Shown in pieces: positions 45,081-59,000 of a stretch of 64,000 nucleotides of DNA. Source of the stretch: Gnetum montanum (lineage: Eukaryota; Streptophyta; Gnetopsida; Gnetales; Gnetaceae); the NCBI GenBank assembly GCA_015680685.1, contig MNCI01023529.1, positions 245,891 through 309,890 of the forward strand, in the 5' to 3' direction. The stretch's first letter is position 1, and every line of letters begins with the position of its first letter. The notes beneath the pieces are model-generated. The model did no database searches, was not told the DNA's origin, and saw nothing but the letters and a program-made list of their open reading frames with translations. The translations under genes were made by a program, and so were the position numbers.

Positions 45081-47853
45081 TCATGTGGTTGCCAGAGGTG
45101 GTGGGTCCTCCATTAGTTCTTTCCCTTTATCTAACCCTGTAAGCTTCTAATATTGTTGATAGGTTAGAAGCACCTGTAGTTTCTCTTCTTCTATTTGAGG
45201 ATCATGCATAGTCCATGCTGATGTTCCAATGTTTGATGGAGTTGGCACCTTCCATGGACATGGTAGCTATGGAAACATTTGGTTTGCTTTAATGTACCAT
45301 GCAAAAAATTTTCGTCGTTCCTCCTCATAGGCTCTAGCTTTGTCTTGTAATTCTTGATAATTTGTTAGCTGTCAAGCCAAGTTTGCTACTACATATTTTT
45401 GGTCATGGTAGCTTACTTTGACCACTTCTAATTTAGAGTTTGCTACTTCTAATTTTTGCAATGTCTTCGTATGTTTCGCAAACTCTATCTCATACTTAGC
45501 ATAAGTGGTAGCTACCTACTTCTCGAGTTTAGTTCTCGAGCACCCTACTGTTAACATGACCAAGCTGGCATATCATAGATTTTCCAACTCCATGTACTCT
45601 ATTAAGTCCTGAATCTGCAGGTCCCAACTTTTCAATTCTACTTGGTGGGCAAAGGCATAAGTATCTAGTACAGCTCGCTAATTAGTGTGTCGAGAACTAA
45701 AAAAATTAATGTGGGCCTTAGCCATACGAATCTCATTTTTGATGATTTCCTTGTACATTCTCACCTAGTCATGAAAGTTTTCTTTTTAACTTCTCATGCT
45801 TCTTGGCCTCATTTTTCCTCGCGCTTATTTCTATGGCCATCTTTTGTCAAATGGCATGGACCTCCTCTATGGAGAGGGTTCTATTCTCCCTGGCCAAGCG
45901 ATTCATGTCTTGGTTGACCTGAACTAGTTGTTCTCACATTTGTTGGAAACTTTCTTTCAGAACATTCTTCTATCTCTCAACTATAGTTAACCGAGGATTC
46001 TTAGTAGCAATTAGTTTATTCTCCTCTTGTAAGGCTTTGAGAGCTTTAGCATGTGCATATGTCTAAGCTTGCATCTTTGAAGCATCCCAATCAGCCTATT
46101 CTTTTTCCTTGCCACTTTTTTATTTTCTTCCAATAATTTATTTATTTTCTTAGTTCTAAAAACATCTAATTGGTCAACTGTGATAAATTGGAAAGGATCC
46201 CTTCATTTAGCTTATATGGTGATGAGCTTTTCTTGCAATCTTTGCAACTTTGCTTCCACACATTTGGCCCTAACTTCAACCATGACCAATTTTCCTTTGG
46301 TGGAAATGAGTTCTAATTATGCTTTTGTGACATCTCAGGGGATGTCAAACAAGGACATCATAACTTTTCCTATTTCCAACAAGCAATCCAAAGCATCCTC
46401 ATGTTCCATAGGAGTCATTGAGGGACCAACCAAAACTTGAGCATCACGTGCTCCTGTGAAATCTATCGATGGCACAACAGGGATGTTAAATGATTCTTTG
46501 ATGTGATCAGCAATCACCTCTACTACGTCTATCACATCCTAGTGCTACACAACCACCACCATGGTGCCTTCACCAGTTTCCAATCTAACCTGGAAGGATG
46601 CAACATTCCCAAAGATCTACTAAGACCACTAGGACTCTCCTCTTGAAATTAATGAAATATGTCCACTTGTAGGGTCAATCAAAATAATGGGTTGTACAAC
46701 ATCATCGATGATCCTAAATAGGTTTTTGGCATCATGACTTCCCCAACTGACCATCTCAATGATTTTTCAGAGGTGACTAATAGATGGTTGATAGTCTTGT
46801 TGCAGCAGTGGTTGTTGGACTTGTTGGCTTATGGGTTGTATGTTGGGCCCTACTTCCTGTTGTTGGCTGGGTCCTACCATTTGAGGCAAGTGGACCCAAT
46901 CGTTTGCTCTTCCTCTTATTCTAATTGCTCATCAACGTTTTTCCTTGGCATTAGCAATTTGAGCATTTTTTCATATGAAGTGTTTTGGGATCTTCTAGGA
47001 ACATCATTCGTGTAGCCCAAGATTCTAGCACATTTGGACAACTTCCTAATAAGACAAGGGATAGGCAAGGCAAGCTTTCCTATTTTTTTCTTCAAATCAC
47101 CTTAATATCTCCATCATATATAAATGGGGCAGATTCACATTAAATTTTTCCATCAAAATCACACTACACCGCACCGCATAAGTAGATAAGCTATTTAAAC
47201 CTTTGGTGGGAAAAAGGTGATAAGTGTCAATCTTAAAGTAGATCCTCTTTTCCAAGGTCAATTCTCCATAAAATTTATTCTTCTTTTTTTAAGCCTATTT
47301 CAATCATAATTTCCTTACATCTGCATCCAAGCAAGTGGACAAATGAGAAAATTTTGGTTTTTCATTTGGAAGATTTAGGACCTTTGTAATGGCTTTCATA
47401 GAAAAATCAATGGAAACACCACCTATATTAGCAATCGTGCCTTCCTTCTTACCATGATAGAATTGGTATGTTTCACTCAAATACCAATCACCACTCTTCA
47501 AGAGAATAGGCTATAGTGCAGACATCTTAAGTTCAGTCTTCACTAGTTTAGGGGCGAACTTAATAAAAGGCCCAAAATTGGGCTCCATGATCATAGCTGC
47601 AAAGGTGAACTTCTCCCAAATGGCTTGGAGACATTTAGGGGATATCATTAAGATGTTGCCCTAGTTCTGGGGCTCTAACTTTGCCACCTTTTGCATGGCC
47701 AAATTGCACTATCATAGGGGTTTCCTAATGAATGCTAAATGAGTGGCCCTCCTACTCTACATGTTCTACACAAGGTTCCTGGCCTCTACCTCCTCTTGGG
47801 CATTTAGCTACTCCTTGGGAAGGTCCTACTCAATCTCCTCTTTTTGGGGCCAT
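45081..47853 (-). pseudogene. Element C: ORF2, homologue of element A ORF2
   Basis: ATG 47853-47851 (MAPKR, preceded directly by GTGATTACAG) to TGA 45083-45081, 2773 bp against 2790 in A. Homology is clear at 47501-47304 (SGDWYLSETYQFYHGKK, ITKVLNLPNEKPKFSHLST), at 46535-46335 (VVEVIADHIKESFNIPVV, HEDALDCLLEIGKVMMSLFDIP) and through the coiled-coil half, which shows as mirrored words at 46330-45300. Unlike A it has frameshifts as well as stops, so it is the older copy. Function unknown. Confidence 0.75.
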
Positions 47854-48360
47854 CTGTAATCACATAAAAATAATTGTTACTAAGGTTTTGTAGAGAAATT
47901 TTTATCAATTCATACCTCGCTCATTTCCTTAATTAACAATCCATAATTTTGTAGTGTGATTTTTAGAGTTAGAAATATTTTCGAGAAGTGGCTCCAAAAG
48001 GTGTTATTGTTGACCTTACAATCATTTGGGTAGCTTGGGTGATTGATAAAAATTAGCTTAGAATATAAATAGGGAAGGTTTCTTTGGTAAACATTTAATT
48101 TCTTACCCCTATAATATCCTTTGGATGATGGAAAATTTTGAGAAAAAAAAAAGTTTGTGTGCACCCACTACAGTACTCCCCCATGACTAAGTGGAACACT
48201 CTAGGTTCAACTAGGATCAAACGAAATTGAAATCAAAATGTTAGGAAGCGAGATATTGTACATGGAAGATGGAGATGTAAATCTCTAAATCACAAAAGAA
48301 AATTTCAACAACTCCCATAGTGTCAAATGAGAGAAACGAACTTGAAGTGGACAGGGCCAT
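47854..48360 (-). other. Element C: ORF2 leader
   Basis: Non-coding stretch between the internal promoter-like site and the ORF2 acceptor-ATG. AT-rich, about 0.5 kb (0.35 kb in A). Confidence 0.45.
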
Positions 48361-48430
48361 GAGCATATATAGGTAGGGGAGATGTGATATCGTGTACTCA
48401 GTATCATGTTGAATGTGATATTTCATCCCT
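48361..48430 (-). promoter_or_regulatory. Element C: internal LTR-like promoter core
   Basis: GATATC at 48386-48391 and decayed relatives (GTATCATG, GATATTTC) lie beside a TATATATG box at about 48364-48372 in element sense. Spacing between the last GATATC and TATA is about 14 bp, as in element A's internal site (14 bp) and LTR (18 bp). Confidence 0.45.
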
Positions 48431-49816
48431 ACTAAAATTCATTGAATGCAAGGACTGAGTATAAATAAGAAATTTTTGATATGTAATGAAGGATTGGAGA
48501 CTAAATTAGAAACTTTTGGGTATTTAGAAAATTACTTTTGAGGCACCAAAAGTATGTCATGGTGGGATCATATATGAAAATTTGTAAAAAGGGGCTAGGA
48601 TGAAGGGTTTAGAGTAATTGTTGAGGAACGATTAAGTACAATGATAAGGGAAAGAATAGTACATTTAACTAAGTAGTCAGAGGTTGTAAAATAATGTGTT
48701 GTGTGCAACAATGATAAGTTGCAAAAGTTACACAAGTGGGTCCTCCCCAAAGCAGGCTCTAGCTTATGATGCCCTTGTGGAACTACACCTCTAATGTTTG
48801 TAGGCACTAGAGAAGTTGAATGCAACATATACCTATGAAAAAAACACACATGTTAAAACCATCGAGTTGAGATAATAACTCTATGTTATACCAACCATAA
48901 GTTATGAACACTAGGATAATGAGCTGAGAAGGATGCAGAAGGGATCATAGAAATCAAGACATGAGGTTTCTCATGATGGTCACAATGGAATCTTGTGTGT
49001 AATTAGTGATTAAATAACCATGTGTCTAGCTTTCCAAGTTCCAAACCAATTCCATACCACATTGTAGTAACACCGCATCGCTTCATCCCATCAACAAACA
49101 GCCATAAGCCTACCAAACTTGCAAGGAGTAACATCACTTGGCATTTTATTCAAGGGAGGAGTAGGAGAGGAGTGTCATAATGGCTCACTCTCTTTGTTTC
49201 CTTTTTCTCTTTTTCTTCTTTCTTTTTTTTCTCTTCTTCTCTTTTTTTTCTCGTATTCTCTTTTTTTTTCTTGGATTCATGTTTGGCTCTATGAAGTTGC
49301 CTACCTTAGGCATGGGTACATGTTTATCTAGTGGGATCCACAAAAGCTTATTTAGTGCCATTTGAGTTGATCTTACTTCCATTTTTTACTATATCTACAA
49401 GGATATAGTTACAACCTTGGAAACATGATAGAACTAGCCAAAGAGAATCTACGAATCTCCTTGATGTGACACCCTTATCATTCCATCTTGGTCCTTTACT
49501 TGACTTTCCAAACACAATGATTGTCAAATTATTTGTAGTTAAATAATGAAAAAGATTACCATTGTGACTAGAGAATGAACCTCTTATTAATGGAATAGGT
49601 GGATGGATGTCATGGTCTTAATGTCCGAATAATCAGTCCCTTATGACTAGGTAACATAGAGAAAAACCTCATCTTAATGGGTAACATGATCAACTTATTC
49701 ATGATCAAGATTACAATGGAAAATTGACAATAACAATTAGAACAAATAAAAGAAATAGATAAATGACAAAAAAAATTGTAAAAAAAAGGTAAAATAACAC
49801 TTAAGAATCCTAGAAA
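48431..49816 (-). other. Element C: spacer between gag and ORF2
   Basis: No reading frame. It includes the block shared with A (48725-48830, GTGGGTCCTCCCCAAAGCAG) and, at 49196-49275, a long C/T-rich run on the + strand that is a purine tract in element sense, matching A 1388-1440. Confidence 0.55.
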
Positions 49817-51759
49817 TTAGAATGGGGGTGACCCCCACAACTAAACATTTGGTCATGGCTAGGATTAATAAGTGGATGAATAGGATCCATGCATGTATGA
49901 AATGTTAGGGGTCCATCATGCCCCAACCACTAGGTGTTTATTAGTGGTATGGTGGTTGGGTAGAGAAATCATTGATCACACACTTGATTATAGAAAGCAT
50001 AGTGTGGCAGGTTAGATGATGTGTGTACATTATGAGGGAAATCCGACCCACTATGGCACCCTTGACTAGATGACATAGTAGGCATTTGGTTTTAGTAGAT
50101 AGGGAGGATGTGGTTGGCTAGAAGGTGGCCTTTCCCAAGCCTATGAGTTTTGCCACTGCAGTGGAGCAAAGTGTTAAGGCAATGGGTCATGGGGTTGTCC
50201 ATAATTACCTTGTGGAACAGGGATGTGCCTAAACCAATACCTTTGTATGAATTTTTGGTGTAGCTTCCCTACCTAATGCTCATATAGATGTGACAAGATT
50301 GGGCAATGGCCCTTTGGATGGTCATATAAATAGACATCACATCCATCCATATTATTAGTAGTTGAGCCTTTAGCCTCATTACCCTTATTCATTCTTCCCA
50401 GTTGTTGGTCAGTGTTCTTAACTATTTCTGATTTCTATGCCCTCTATTTTTTTTGACTGCCAAGTTTATTTTGGATGACCCTCTCCTTGACAATGTCTTC
50501 TAAGTTCACACTTTGCTTATTTGCCCATACAGTCATCTTGTTATGCTTTGCCTCAATTTCATCTATCAATTTCTGTATTGGAAAATGTTGGAATTGTATC
50601 ACCCTTTTAGAATCAGTTATTTCCATTTCATTATGGCTTTAGATGCTTGCTGTTTCTAGAGTTACATCCCGTTCAAATGCTTTGGCATTCTCCCATGTAG
50701 ATAATTCTCTCTCTAGAGTTTTCCTTAGGGATACTTTCCAAGGTTCACCCTTGTTTCATTGCTAAGACCATCTATAATGTGGAGTATTTTCTCTTTCTTG
50801 GAGAACCTATGACTTGGACATTTATTTAGTAGGGCATAGTATCTATCTAAGGCCATGTCCAAGGATTCTTTTTGTTCTTGTTTCCATCTTTGGATTTGTC
50901 TCCTCAAGGAGGACACTTGTGCATAGGTTTGGTGTCTTTTAATAAAAATTTCTAGCATGGTTGACCATCATCTAATTGAATTTGGTTCCAATGATCTATA
51001 CCACACTTTGGCTTTATCGATTAGTGTCCTAGGAAAAAGCTTAAGCTTTTTCCATTTACTATCCACATCCACATTATTGAACACACAAGCATCATGGAAG
51101 GCTTGTAAATGATGTTGTGGAACAGAATCATAGCCTCCTACAAATTTTAGAATATTATTCAAGTTGAGCTTAGGTAGTCAACTCTTCTTGCAATGCCTAT
51201 GAGATATCTTAATGGCCTCTATGATGTGCATTAGGCTTTTAGGGACTAATAAGGGTTTATTATCATCAGACAAGTGGTGATTAAAATCTCTATTTGATCG
51301 ATGGTGATGATGGGGCTTGTATTCATGTTGATGACCTTGAGTGTGTCTATGGGTTCAATTTTTTCTTTTACTCTAACCCTTTCATGGATTTCTATCTCTC
51401 TTCCTTCATTCATCTTCATTAGAACTAGACATTGAAATTGAGTTGAAAGATGAAAAGGAGGAACTCGTAGGATAGCCATGGCTTCTATAATGTTCCTCAT
51501 GATCCCTTGGTTTATCATTTCTAAGTATTGAGGAGGTCTTAGGCCTTGAGTCCTTCGCTAGTTTAGGATTGATGTCATCTTCTTCAAAAATGTCTACCTC
51601 AGGTAAATGTAGTCTTCAAGTGTTGTTAGGGTGGCCATGGTCATGAAAAACCCCTTCATAAGATGGATCACTTTAATCTTCTTCATTGTATAATTCATTA
51701 TTTCTCCAATGAATAGTCACGCTACATGGTTCATAATCAATTCCACATGAGTGAGACAT
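49817..51759 (-). pseudogene. Element C: gag
   Basis: ATG 51759-51757 (MSHSCGIDYEPCSV) lies 126 bp inside the 5' LTR. One frame with stops runs to about 50725: a His/Ser-rich N-terminus, then the gag core VGGYDSVPQHHLQAFHDAC, FPRTLIDKAKVWYRSLEPNS, YAQVSSLRRQIQRWKQEQKE, ALDRYYALLNKCPSHRFSK and ILHIIDGLSNETRVNLGKY. These align with B gag. A frameshift near 50680 leads into the linker and the Pro/Tyr-rich tail, ending at the shared GG.PPF stop (49819-49817). No protease is present, as in A and unlike B. Confidence 0.8.
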
Positions 51760-51865
51760 TGTTGTTGATTCGTGGTGTATGTTTGAATACTTCATGAAAG
51801 ATATATCGTTAAGACCCTTTTACAATGATCTTGTGTAATACAACTAATTTAGATAACTAACATCA

Positions 51866-51883
51866 TCCTTGGAAATGGCGCCA
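51866..51883 (-). promoter_or_regulatory. Element C: decayed tRNA-Asp primer binding site
   Basis: Element-sense TGGCGCCATTTCCAAGGA, one base inside the LTR, matches the tRNA-Asp complement at 14 of 18. Three of the four differences are G to A. Confidence 0.72.
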
Positions 51884-51884
51884 A

Positions 51885-52014
51885 TGATGAGGGACGAGCT
51901 ACCCCTATGCTCACCCATATGAATACTAGCGTGTATGTGCAATTTGCTCAAACTTTGTGGATGGACTAGTTGTGGCACCTAGATAGTTATATGTTGATCA
52001 CAGTTCATTGTCTT
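51885..52014 (-). repeat. Element C: truncated 5' LTR (130 bp)
   Basis: It starts TGATGAGGG on the + strand and matches the C 3' LTR up to CATTGTCTT (about 52013), after which homology stops abruptly. The rest of the LTR was not found downstream. Confidence 0.75.
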
Positions 52015-53779
52015 GAAAATTCAAAGTGAAACATAGGTACACCCTATGATTTATAATAGTTTATAACTTAGTGCTACCTAGTAGAATCAAACTTATGATA
52101 TGGGGTTACTAAGCTAAGCCCCATATCACTAGGCTAACATCTCATTATTTGGAGGACCAATGTTGGCATAGATCCTTTTAGAAATAGCATTTATATTTTA
52201 ATTTTAAAATTTTGGATTATATGTATCTCCTTTTGGGTTTTAGTGATTCACTAGTACTCATCCATTGGCTTACTCTTAGTATGTCCTTGTAAGTATAAAT
52301 ACTTAACAACCCTTCTATTAGCCTTTATCCATTCACTTCACTAACATTTTTGAGATAGAGCCAAAGAAGAATATCCTATCAAATAGAAGAGGAGCCAAGT
52401 CCAAGCTTATGTAATCTTCTATATCTATGATTTGGAGCCTAATTAGGAGATCTTAATCATATAAGAATTTTTATTAGTAAATCTTCTAGTTGGGAAAGGA
52501 AATTTAGTACAATGCTTATTTTTGGATTTTGAATTCTTTAAGGTATACACATTTTATTTCAATGGCATATGATTAACAAAATGTATTTTGTGACATGTAT
52601 TAATAAATATAAATTTTTGTGATATATAATTTTGTAATTTGGATCTAGATACATGATTCTACTATCATGTTGTTATTATATCATCAATTTTATTCAGTTT
52701 TGATCGAATTTAAATTATGTTAAATTTTGTCAAATTTTTTAGTTAATTCATTAGGGTTTTTGATTCATTTTAGAAGTTTTTGGAATTGATTTCTTCTTTA
52801 ATGTCTGACATCTAGAAGGAAAATATTTTTGTGATAGCAATGTAGATTATGAAGTTCTTTCTAGTGGTTGTACAATCATCATGAAGTTTTTTGCAACTTG
52901 CATTAGGGATCATGACATTTCATACATATCATATAGAAACATTGACATGAGGAATACTGAAGAAAATGACCATTTTAGGCATTAGTATTTGACATGCTAT
53001 GATTCAACTCCCAAAATGTAGGTTTGTTCTATTAAATTGAGGAATGAAAAACAAAAACCATTACTAAAAGCCTTTAGTGTAGAGAAAATTACCATTTTGA
53101 ATCTTACCTATCAATTTAAAGTGAAATATCAATTAGTAGGTTTTAGGATTTGAAAATCTATGTATCTAAGACTTAGGGCTTATCAAAAGTTGATAACATA
53201 TGAAAGTTATCATTGATGAAAATTTGATTTGTATATGTGATACATGATCAATTACATTTCTCTACCACCTAGATTTGGATAATTTATATATGTTTGTTTG
53301 TTAACATTTTTTGTTTGCATTGGGAAAATTGACATTTTACATGTCATCTCAACTTCTTTATTTGGATTAGTGTAGCTACCATGGAGGGAGTAACTAGTTG
53401 GTTTTTGAAATAATTGTAGGGTGTTAAATTTCCTTCACTATCTACAATAGTAAATTCCATGTCATGTTAATCTTTAAATAATGCCAAATAAAGGAGACAT
53501 TTGGGCACATAGTGAATGATAGGAATTGAGACAACATTTGGATTAATCTTGGTACCAAATCTAAGAAATAATAATAAAGTTATACAGACATTTTAATTTG
53601 GTTTTGACTTTAGATAAAATATTTTTATGCACAAAACTTAAACATCCTAACTTTGATAATTTGCAACTAAGAATTTGGTACTAGCTTTCACAAATTTGGT
53701 GGTTGAATGGTGGTGGAATTTGATTTAAATATTTTGATATTTCAATATTATTTATTTGATGATTTAGATGTTTATATTT
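52015..53779. other. AT-rich unclassified DNA with a possible LTR-like stretch
   Basis: 52158 onward starts TGTTGGCATAG and holds a TATAAATAC box near 52296 and a GAGATAGAGCC word near 52352, which together recall a Copia LTR, but no second copy or coding region was found. The remainder has no recognisable feature. Confidence 0.3.
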
Positions 53780-55560
53780 TTTTCTTGATACTAATATTTT
53801 TTGGATATTCAAGGCACCCTAGATGGTCTAGCAAATCACCCAGGGACTTACGAAAATGTAAACAACCATGGAAATAGAAATGAAATTGTAAATCCAAAAT
53901 GAAAATAGACATAGATATTAAAACTTGAACTTAAATATGCATAACAATGAACTATAACTTTATTGAAATGGAAATGCACAAGTTCAAGAAGTGAAATGTT
54001 CAGGAAGTAAAGACTTATGCATTTGGTAGCACAAGATGTTCACTTGTATGGAGCTTGAAGTTTTTTGGTGATGGAAAGTTACGCTCTAAACTCAAACCCC
54101 ATAAATTGAATGCTTCTCAATCCTAGTTTCTAGTAACTTCTTGCTAGTTTTCACTGGAATCTTCAACTTTGGTCATGGATGGTATTCCACCCTTGATGCA
54201 ATGGTATCACATTGAGAGTCTCTAATGCCTAGTGTAACACCAATTTTCTCTCAAACGTGTTTCAAGGTTATAAAATTCTCTTAGTTGCAAAAATGTGGAA
54301 CTACCTTCAAGTTGTAGAACCCTAATAAGGCATTAAAATTTGGCTTTTATAGGTTATGGGATTGTAATTTTTAGGCTATGTACATCACCGTCATGATTAC
54401 TAGTAGATTAATGTTTATTTGCAAGTGTAAATGGTACAATTCTTAGTGTATGTGATCATTTATAGTAAGTTTTGGTACACCATAGCCACCAAAGCCCATC
54501 TAAATACTATAAATAGTAAATAAAATTTTGTGACTATGTTGGCATCATCTCAACTATCCTAACCTTGGTGGACTATGCTAAGATTATTGAAAACTACTTG
54601 TAAACATGATGTCTACACTAGCCATGCTACAACTGCTAAGACTTAGGATTACTACACTGGCTACTATTGGAAAAGTGAAAAGCCCAATAATTACAATGGT
54701 GGATATATGCATCTCTGCTAGGTTTTGTTGGTGACTATGCTAGGTTATTCTTGGAAATGAAAATCCTATACCATCTACACTAGGGTAAGTGGTTCTAGCG
54801 TAGTTGAGGCTATATGTCTACAAAAACCCATGAAAATTCTAAATTTGGCAATTCCCAAGGAATTTTCAGCCTTCCCAAACCCAAATATAGACATAAGATG
54901 AATTTTTCCACTTTGTAAATGAGGCAATAGCAACTTCTAAGGAATGTTTCAGCTCCAAAAGTTAAAGTATGCAAGACTGCAACTCATGGATAATAAATCT
55001 TACATTTACAAGAAAATATTGCCTCAAGTTGAAAGATAAAAGTTACAAATTGCAACATGAATTTTCTTGGTGGTGTTTCATTGGTTCATCTTTGTTGATG
55101 TTTGGAGGATTGACAAAAGAGACATCGACAAAATATACAAAACACCACTATAGGTCCATCACTAATGTTCCTTCTTTGTGCTTGATTTAGTAGTATTAAA
55201 CCATGCCAAAGAGTGCTTGTGATATGATGGGATAAGGTTTGGGTAAGGACTATCATTGGCTATAGGGAAATAGTCATAGGATTAACAATGAGTTCCAAAT
55301 GTTGATACCATGGCTATGATATGGCACTAACATGTTGGTCAATCAATGTAATCCTTACACTTCATGCTTTGAAGTGTTGTTCACTTGGTAATGTGTTTGA
55401 AGAACCAAAATCTTACTCCAATATTTCTTTGATCATTAGGCTCCTACCTTATGTTTGGAGTCATCAATTTGTCTTTTTTGGTTTCATTTGACATTCTTCT
55501 TCTTGGAAATTTTCTCCCCCTCTCTTTTTTCATGGGGTGAAACCTTCATTGGGTTTCATT
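53780..55560 (-). repeat. Element G: probable 3' LTR (boundaries approximate)
   Basis: In element sense the right-hand end (53800-53980) resembles the end of the F LTR: CAATAAAG, TTTCATTTC, AAGTCCCTGG..GA, TAGAC, AGGGTGCCTTGAAT. It also contains GACTATGCTAGG and CTACACTAG words that build G's internal tandem array. A TACTATTTATAG box lies near 54520 in element sense. No second LTR is in the window, so both ends are estimates. Confidence 0.45.
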
Positions 55561-56099
55561 ACCAAGGCTAGTTTTCATTTGGTTTTCTCCTTGAGAAAGA
55601 TGTGTTACATTAAATAAACTTGATGGTGAAGCATGCCAAAGAGATGTCATATGATCATAATGCATGAGTATCAAACATTGGTAATCATAGTCATTTACGG
55701 TGAGGAAGGTTATAATTAGGTTATGGGGCTGGGCTCAATGAGTGGTAATGGTAATAATGTGAAACAAGAACTCTTGGCATGACAAGAAAAACTCATTGAA
55801 TCTGGTGCATCAATGTCACATGGTGACTTGCTACCATAATGAGTTTCACCTCTATGATGACTTTGGGCTTCATCCTGTAAGCACAACTCTAAGAGAACAA
55901 GACATAAGACAAAGAAAACATGTTGTTACATGATAATCCATAAGGCCATATAAAATGATCAACAAACTAGGCTACCAAAGGTTACAAATGTCATAAAGTT
56001 TGACAATTCATCTATTGTGCAAAAAGATGGAAAGAGGTCATGCAAGCTCACATGTCATTGGTTGCAAAGGTCGTCAATGCCAATTGTTGGTTCTCACAG
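55561..56099 (-). other. Element G: 3' untranslated stretch
   Basis: Non-coding DNA between the end of integrase and the probable 3' LTR. No feature beyond a purine-rich GATGGAAAGAGG near 56027-56038, which could be part of a polypurine region. Confidence 0.35.
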
Positions 56100-59000
56100 G
56101 CTACATGTAGTAAGGATTTAGGCAAGAATGATTGATAAAATTAGCCAAATTATTTCCATCTATGTTTGCCATTTTGAATCCTTTATTGCTATAGGCCTTA
56201 GTAACCAATAAAGGCCCTTTCTATTTGGTTGAGAATTTGTCTACATGCTCATCAACCACTTTGCGAACTAGGTCTCCTTCCATGATCTTGTGCTTGTTCA
56301 ATTCATGGTAATGTTACCATTTCTGCCTATCCTAGTACCACTCAACAAGAGCAAGTGTTCTCACCCATTTCTCTTCCATTGAGTCTAGATCCATGATGCA
56401 TAGCTCCTTGTTTTGCTAATCATTGATGAAGTCTGATAGGGCTAATCAGAGTGATGGCACCTACATTTCAAGAGGTAAAACCACGTCAGAACCATAAACT
56501 AGGCTATACGGGGTTACACAAGTTGCAATTTGGAATGTGGTTCAATAGGCCCAAAGTGCATAGGCAAGTTACTTGTGTCACTTGTATTTGTTATTGTTTA
56601 GCATCTTCTTGAGCATATTTATAATGGCCTTATTTCTTTCTTAAGCTTGGCCACTAGCTTAAGGATAATATGGTGATGAGAAGAAATGCTTAATGCCTAG
56701 CTCATGACAAAAAATTTTCATTTCTTGGCTACTAAATTATGGTTCATTATCTATGACTATTATCATAGGTATACTAAAATGGGCTACTATGTTATCTAGT
56801 ATGAATCNAAAATGGGCTACTATGTTATTTAGTATGAATCTATAGACTTGTTGAGATGTTATCTTTCTTATAGGAATATCTTCAAGTTACTTTTTAAAGT
56901 ATTAGGTTGTAGTGATGATAAAGTTATGCTCTGTGGAAGACTTATGCATCATGAGTCTATTGATATCCAACCCCCATCATTAAAACAACCAAGTTATCTA
57001 AGTGGTATGTAACTCAATTAGTGGTATATTATAAGGTTGCTATGTCATTGGCAAGTGTCACAAATATTAACCTTCTACAGGTAGTCACTTTCCATATAGG
57101 GCCAATAATAGTGCAACCATCTAATCTTTGTGTTCATGGCTCTAGGTCCTATATGTCCCCCACATACATCCTTCTGAACTTGCTCTAGGACTATGTGGGG
57201 TTTGATTTTGCCTAAGCACACTATAAATATGCCATCATAATACTGTCAACATAATGTGTTATCACCTACTTTGACATACTATTTTGATCATTTACATACA
57301 ACATCCTTTTAAGTAATAGTCAAGGCTTGTGGAGGTTCATCATGCATGAGGTAAAACTTGATATCATCATACCATTCCCTTAGAGGGATGGTACTAATGG
57401 AGGCTATGAAGTTGTCTTCAATGTCTTGCGTGATGAAAATAGCACAATTCATAGTTAAGGAAGGTAACTTGCTAAACACATCAAGCATTACACTAAGAAC
57501 TAAGGTTGCAATGGCATTGGCTAGCATGTTCTTAGTTCCAGGTACATGTTGGATATTGATTTCTATAAATTGTTGCATCAGTTTCTTTCCTAGGTCACAG
57601 TAAGGTTACAAATGTTTGGCTTTACATGCATAAACCTCAATTACTTGGTTGACCGTAAGTTGTAAATCACCTTTGATCATTAAGCATTGTATTCCTTGGT
57701 CATAAGCTACCATCGTTTCCTTAATCAAACCCTCATACTTCACTACATTGTTGGTATATGGAAACTTCAACTAGTAAGTGAACGATTGCATTTCACTAGA
57801 TAGGAGTGTTATGATGGTAATGGCACTAGCTCCATGGGTAGTTGAAGCTCCATAAAAGTTCAAAATGGCCTCATAGCCCTTGGGCACTTGGCTAACAATG
57901 TTGACATACTTATTGGGGAACTCAAGGTCAATGGTTACATGGTAATCAATATGGAAAGTAGTGAGTTTTCTGGTTATAGCTTGACCTTTATTTAAGGCTT
58001 GGGAGACATAATCAAGGTCAAACTCTAATATTATGGCTTCCCAATAGGCTATATGGCTACTTTCATAGATATTGGTCATTATGGCTCTAAATACATTGTC
58101 TTTACAAATGACATTGACCTAGCTTTGAAAGAGGTAGTGTCTTCACTTCTTCAATGAGAAGACTAGTGCTAAACAATACTTCTCCACTTCGATGTATCGA
58201 GTCTCATAGGCTATCAATGCATGACTGAGGTACTATATTGTTAACTTTGATCCATCATCTCATTTCTAATATAGTAGAGAGGCAATGGATGCATTAGAGA
58301 TAGCAAGGTAGATATAAAAGGGCTTATCCTTTTGTAGTTGATAGACCATCAGTAGTTGTTCCAAATCTTGCTTTAGGTTTTCAAAGGCTTCTTGGCATTA
58401 AGCCATCCACTCATAGTGAACTACTTTCTCAAGAAAGTGTTGCATGGGTTGTAGCTTATCCATGAGCCTAGAAATGAACCTATGGATAAATTATAATCTA
58501 CCTTGCAGTCCTTGAAGCTCTTTAAGGTTCGTTGGTATCACCAAGTTGGATATGGCTTTAACCTTGTCAAGATTGACATATATCCTTGCTTCAATTACTA
58601 CTAAGCCAAGCATCTTATTGATTTTGATGCTAAAGACACACTTCTTAGGGTTAATTCTAATCTTATATTTGAGACATCATTTAAGCACAAGGTCGATCAA
58701 GGTCATGCGCATGGTTGTTGGCCACTCTAAACTTAACAACTATATTATCTACATAGTCACTGAGAAAACCTAGCATATAGTCACTAAAGATATGTGTCAT
58801 AGCTCTTTGGTAAATTGATCCTGTGTTCTTTTGGCCAAAGGGCATCATGGTGTAATAAAAGGTACCCCAAGGAGTTATAAAGGTTATACTAAGTTAATGC
58901 TCCGGGTTAATCCTAATCTAGTTGTATCTTGAGAATCCATCCATAAAAGATAATAAGGCATGCCTAGTAGTAGTATCAATAAGTTGATCAATACTATGCA

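Larger units (their letters stand above)
44104..52014 (-). mobile_element. Element C: non-autonomous Athila-like element with gag and ORF2, 5' LTR truncated
   Basis: In element sense: a truncated 5' LTR, a tRNA-Asp type primer site, gag, a ~2 kb spacer with an LTR-like promoter core, ORF2, polypurine tract and a full 3' LTR. Same order and spacing as element A. No protease, RT or integrase was found between gag and ORF2. The target duplication cannot be tested because the 5' LTR is cut at about 52014. Confidence 0.85.

Noticed and set aside
49185-49382. Lys/Arg-rich open frame
   Set aside because: It arises from the C/T-rich simple tract of the element C spacer.
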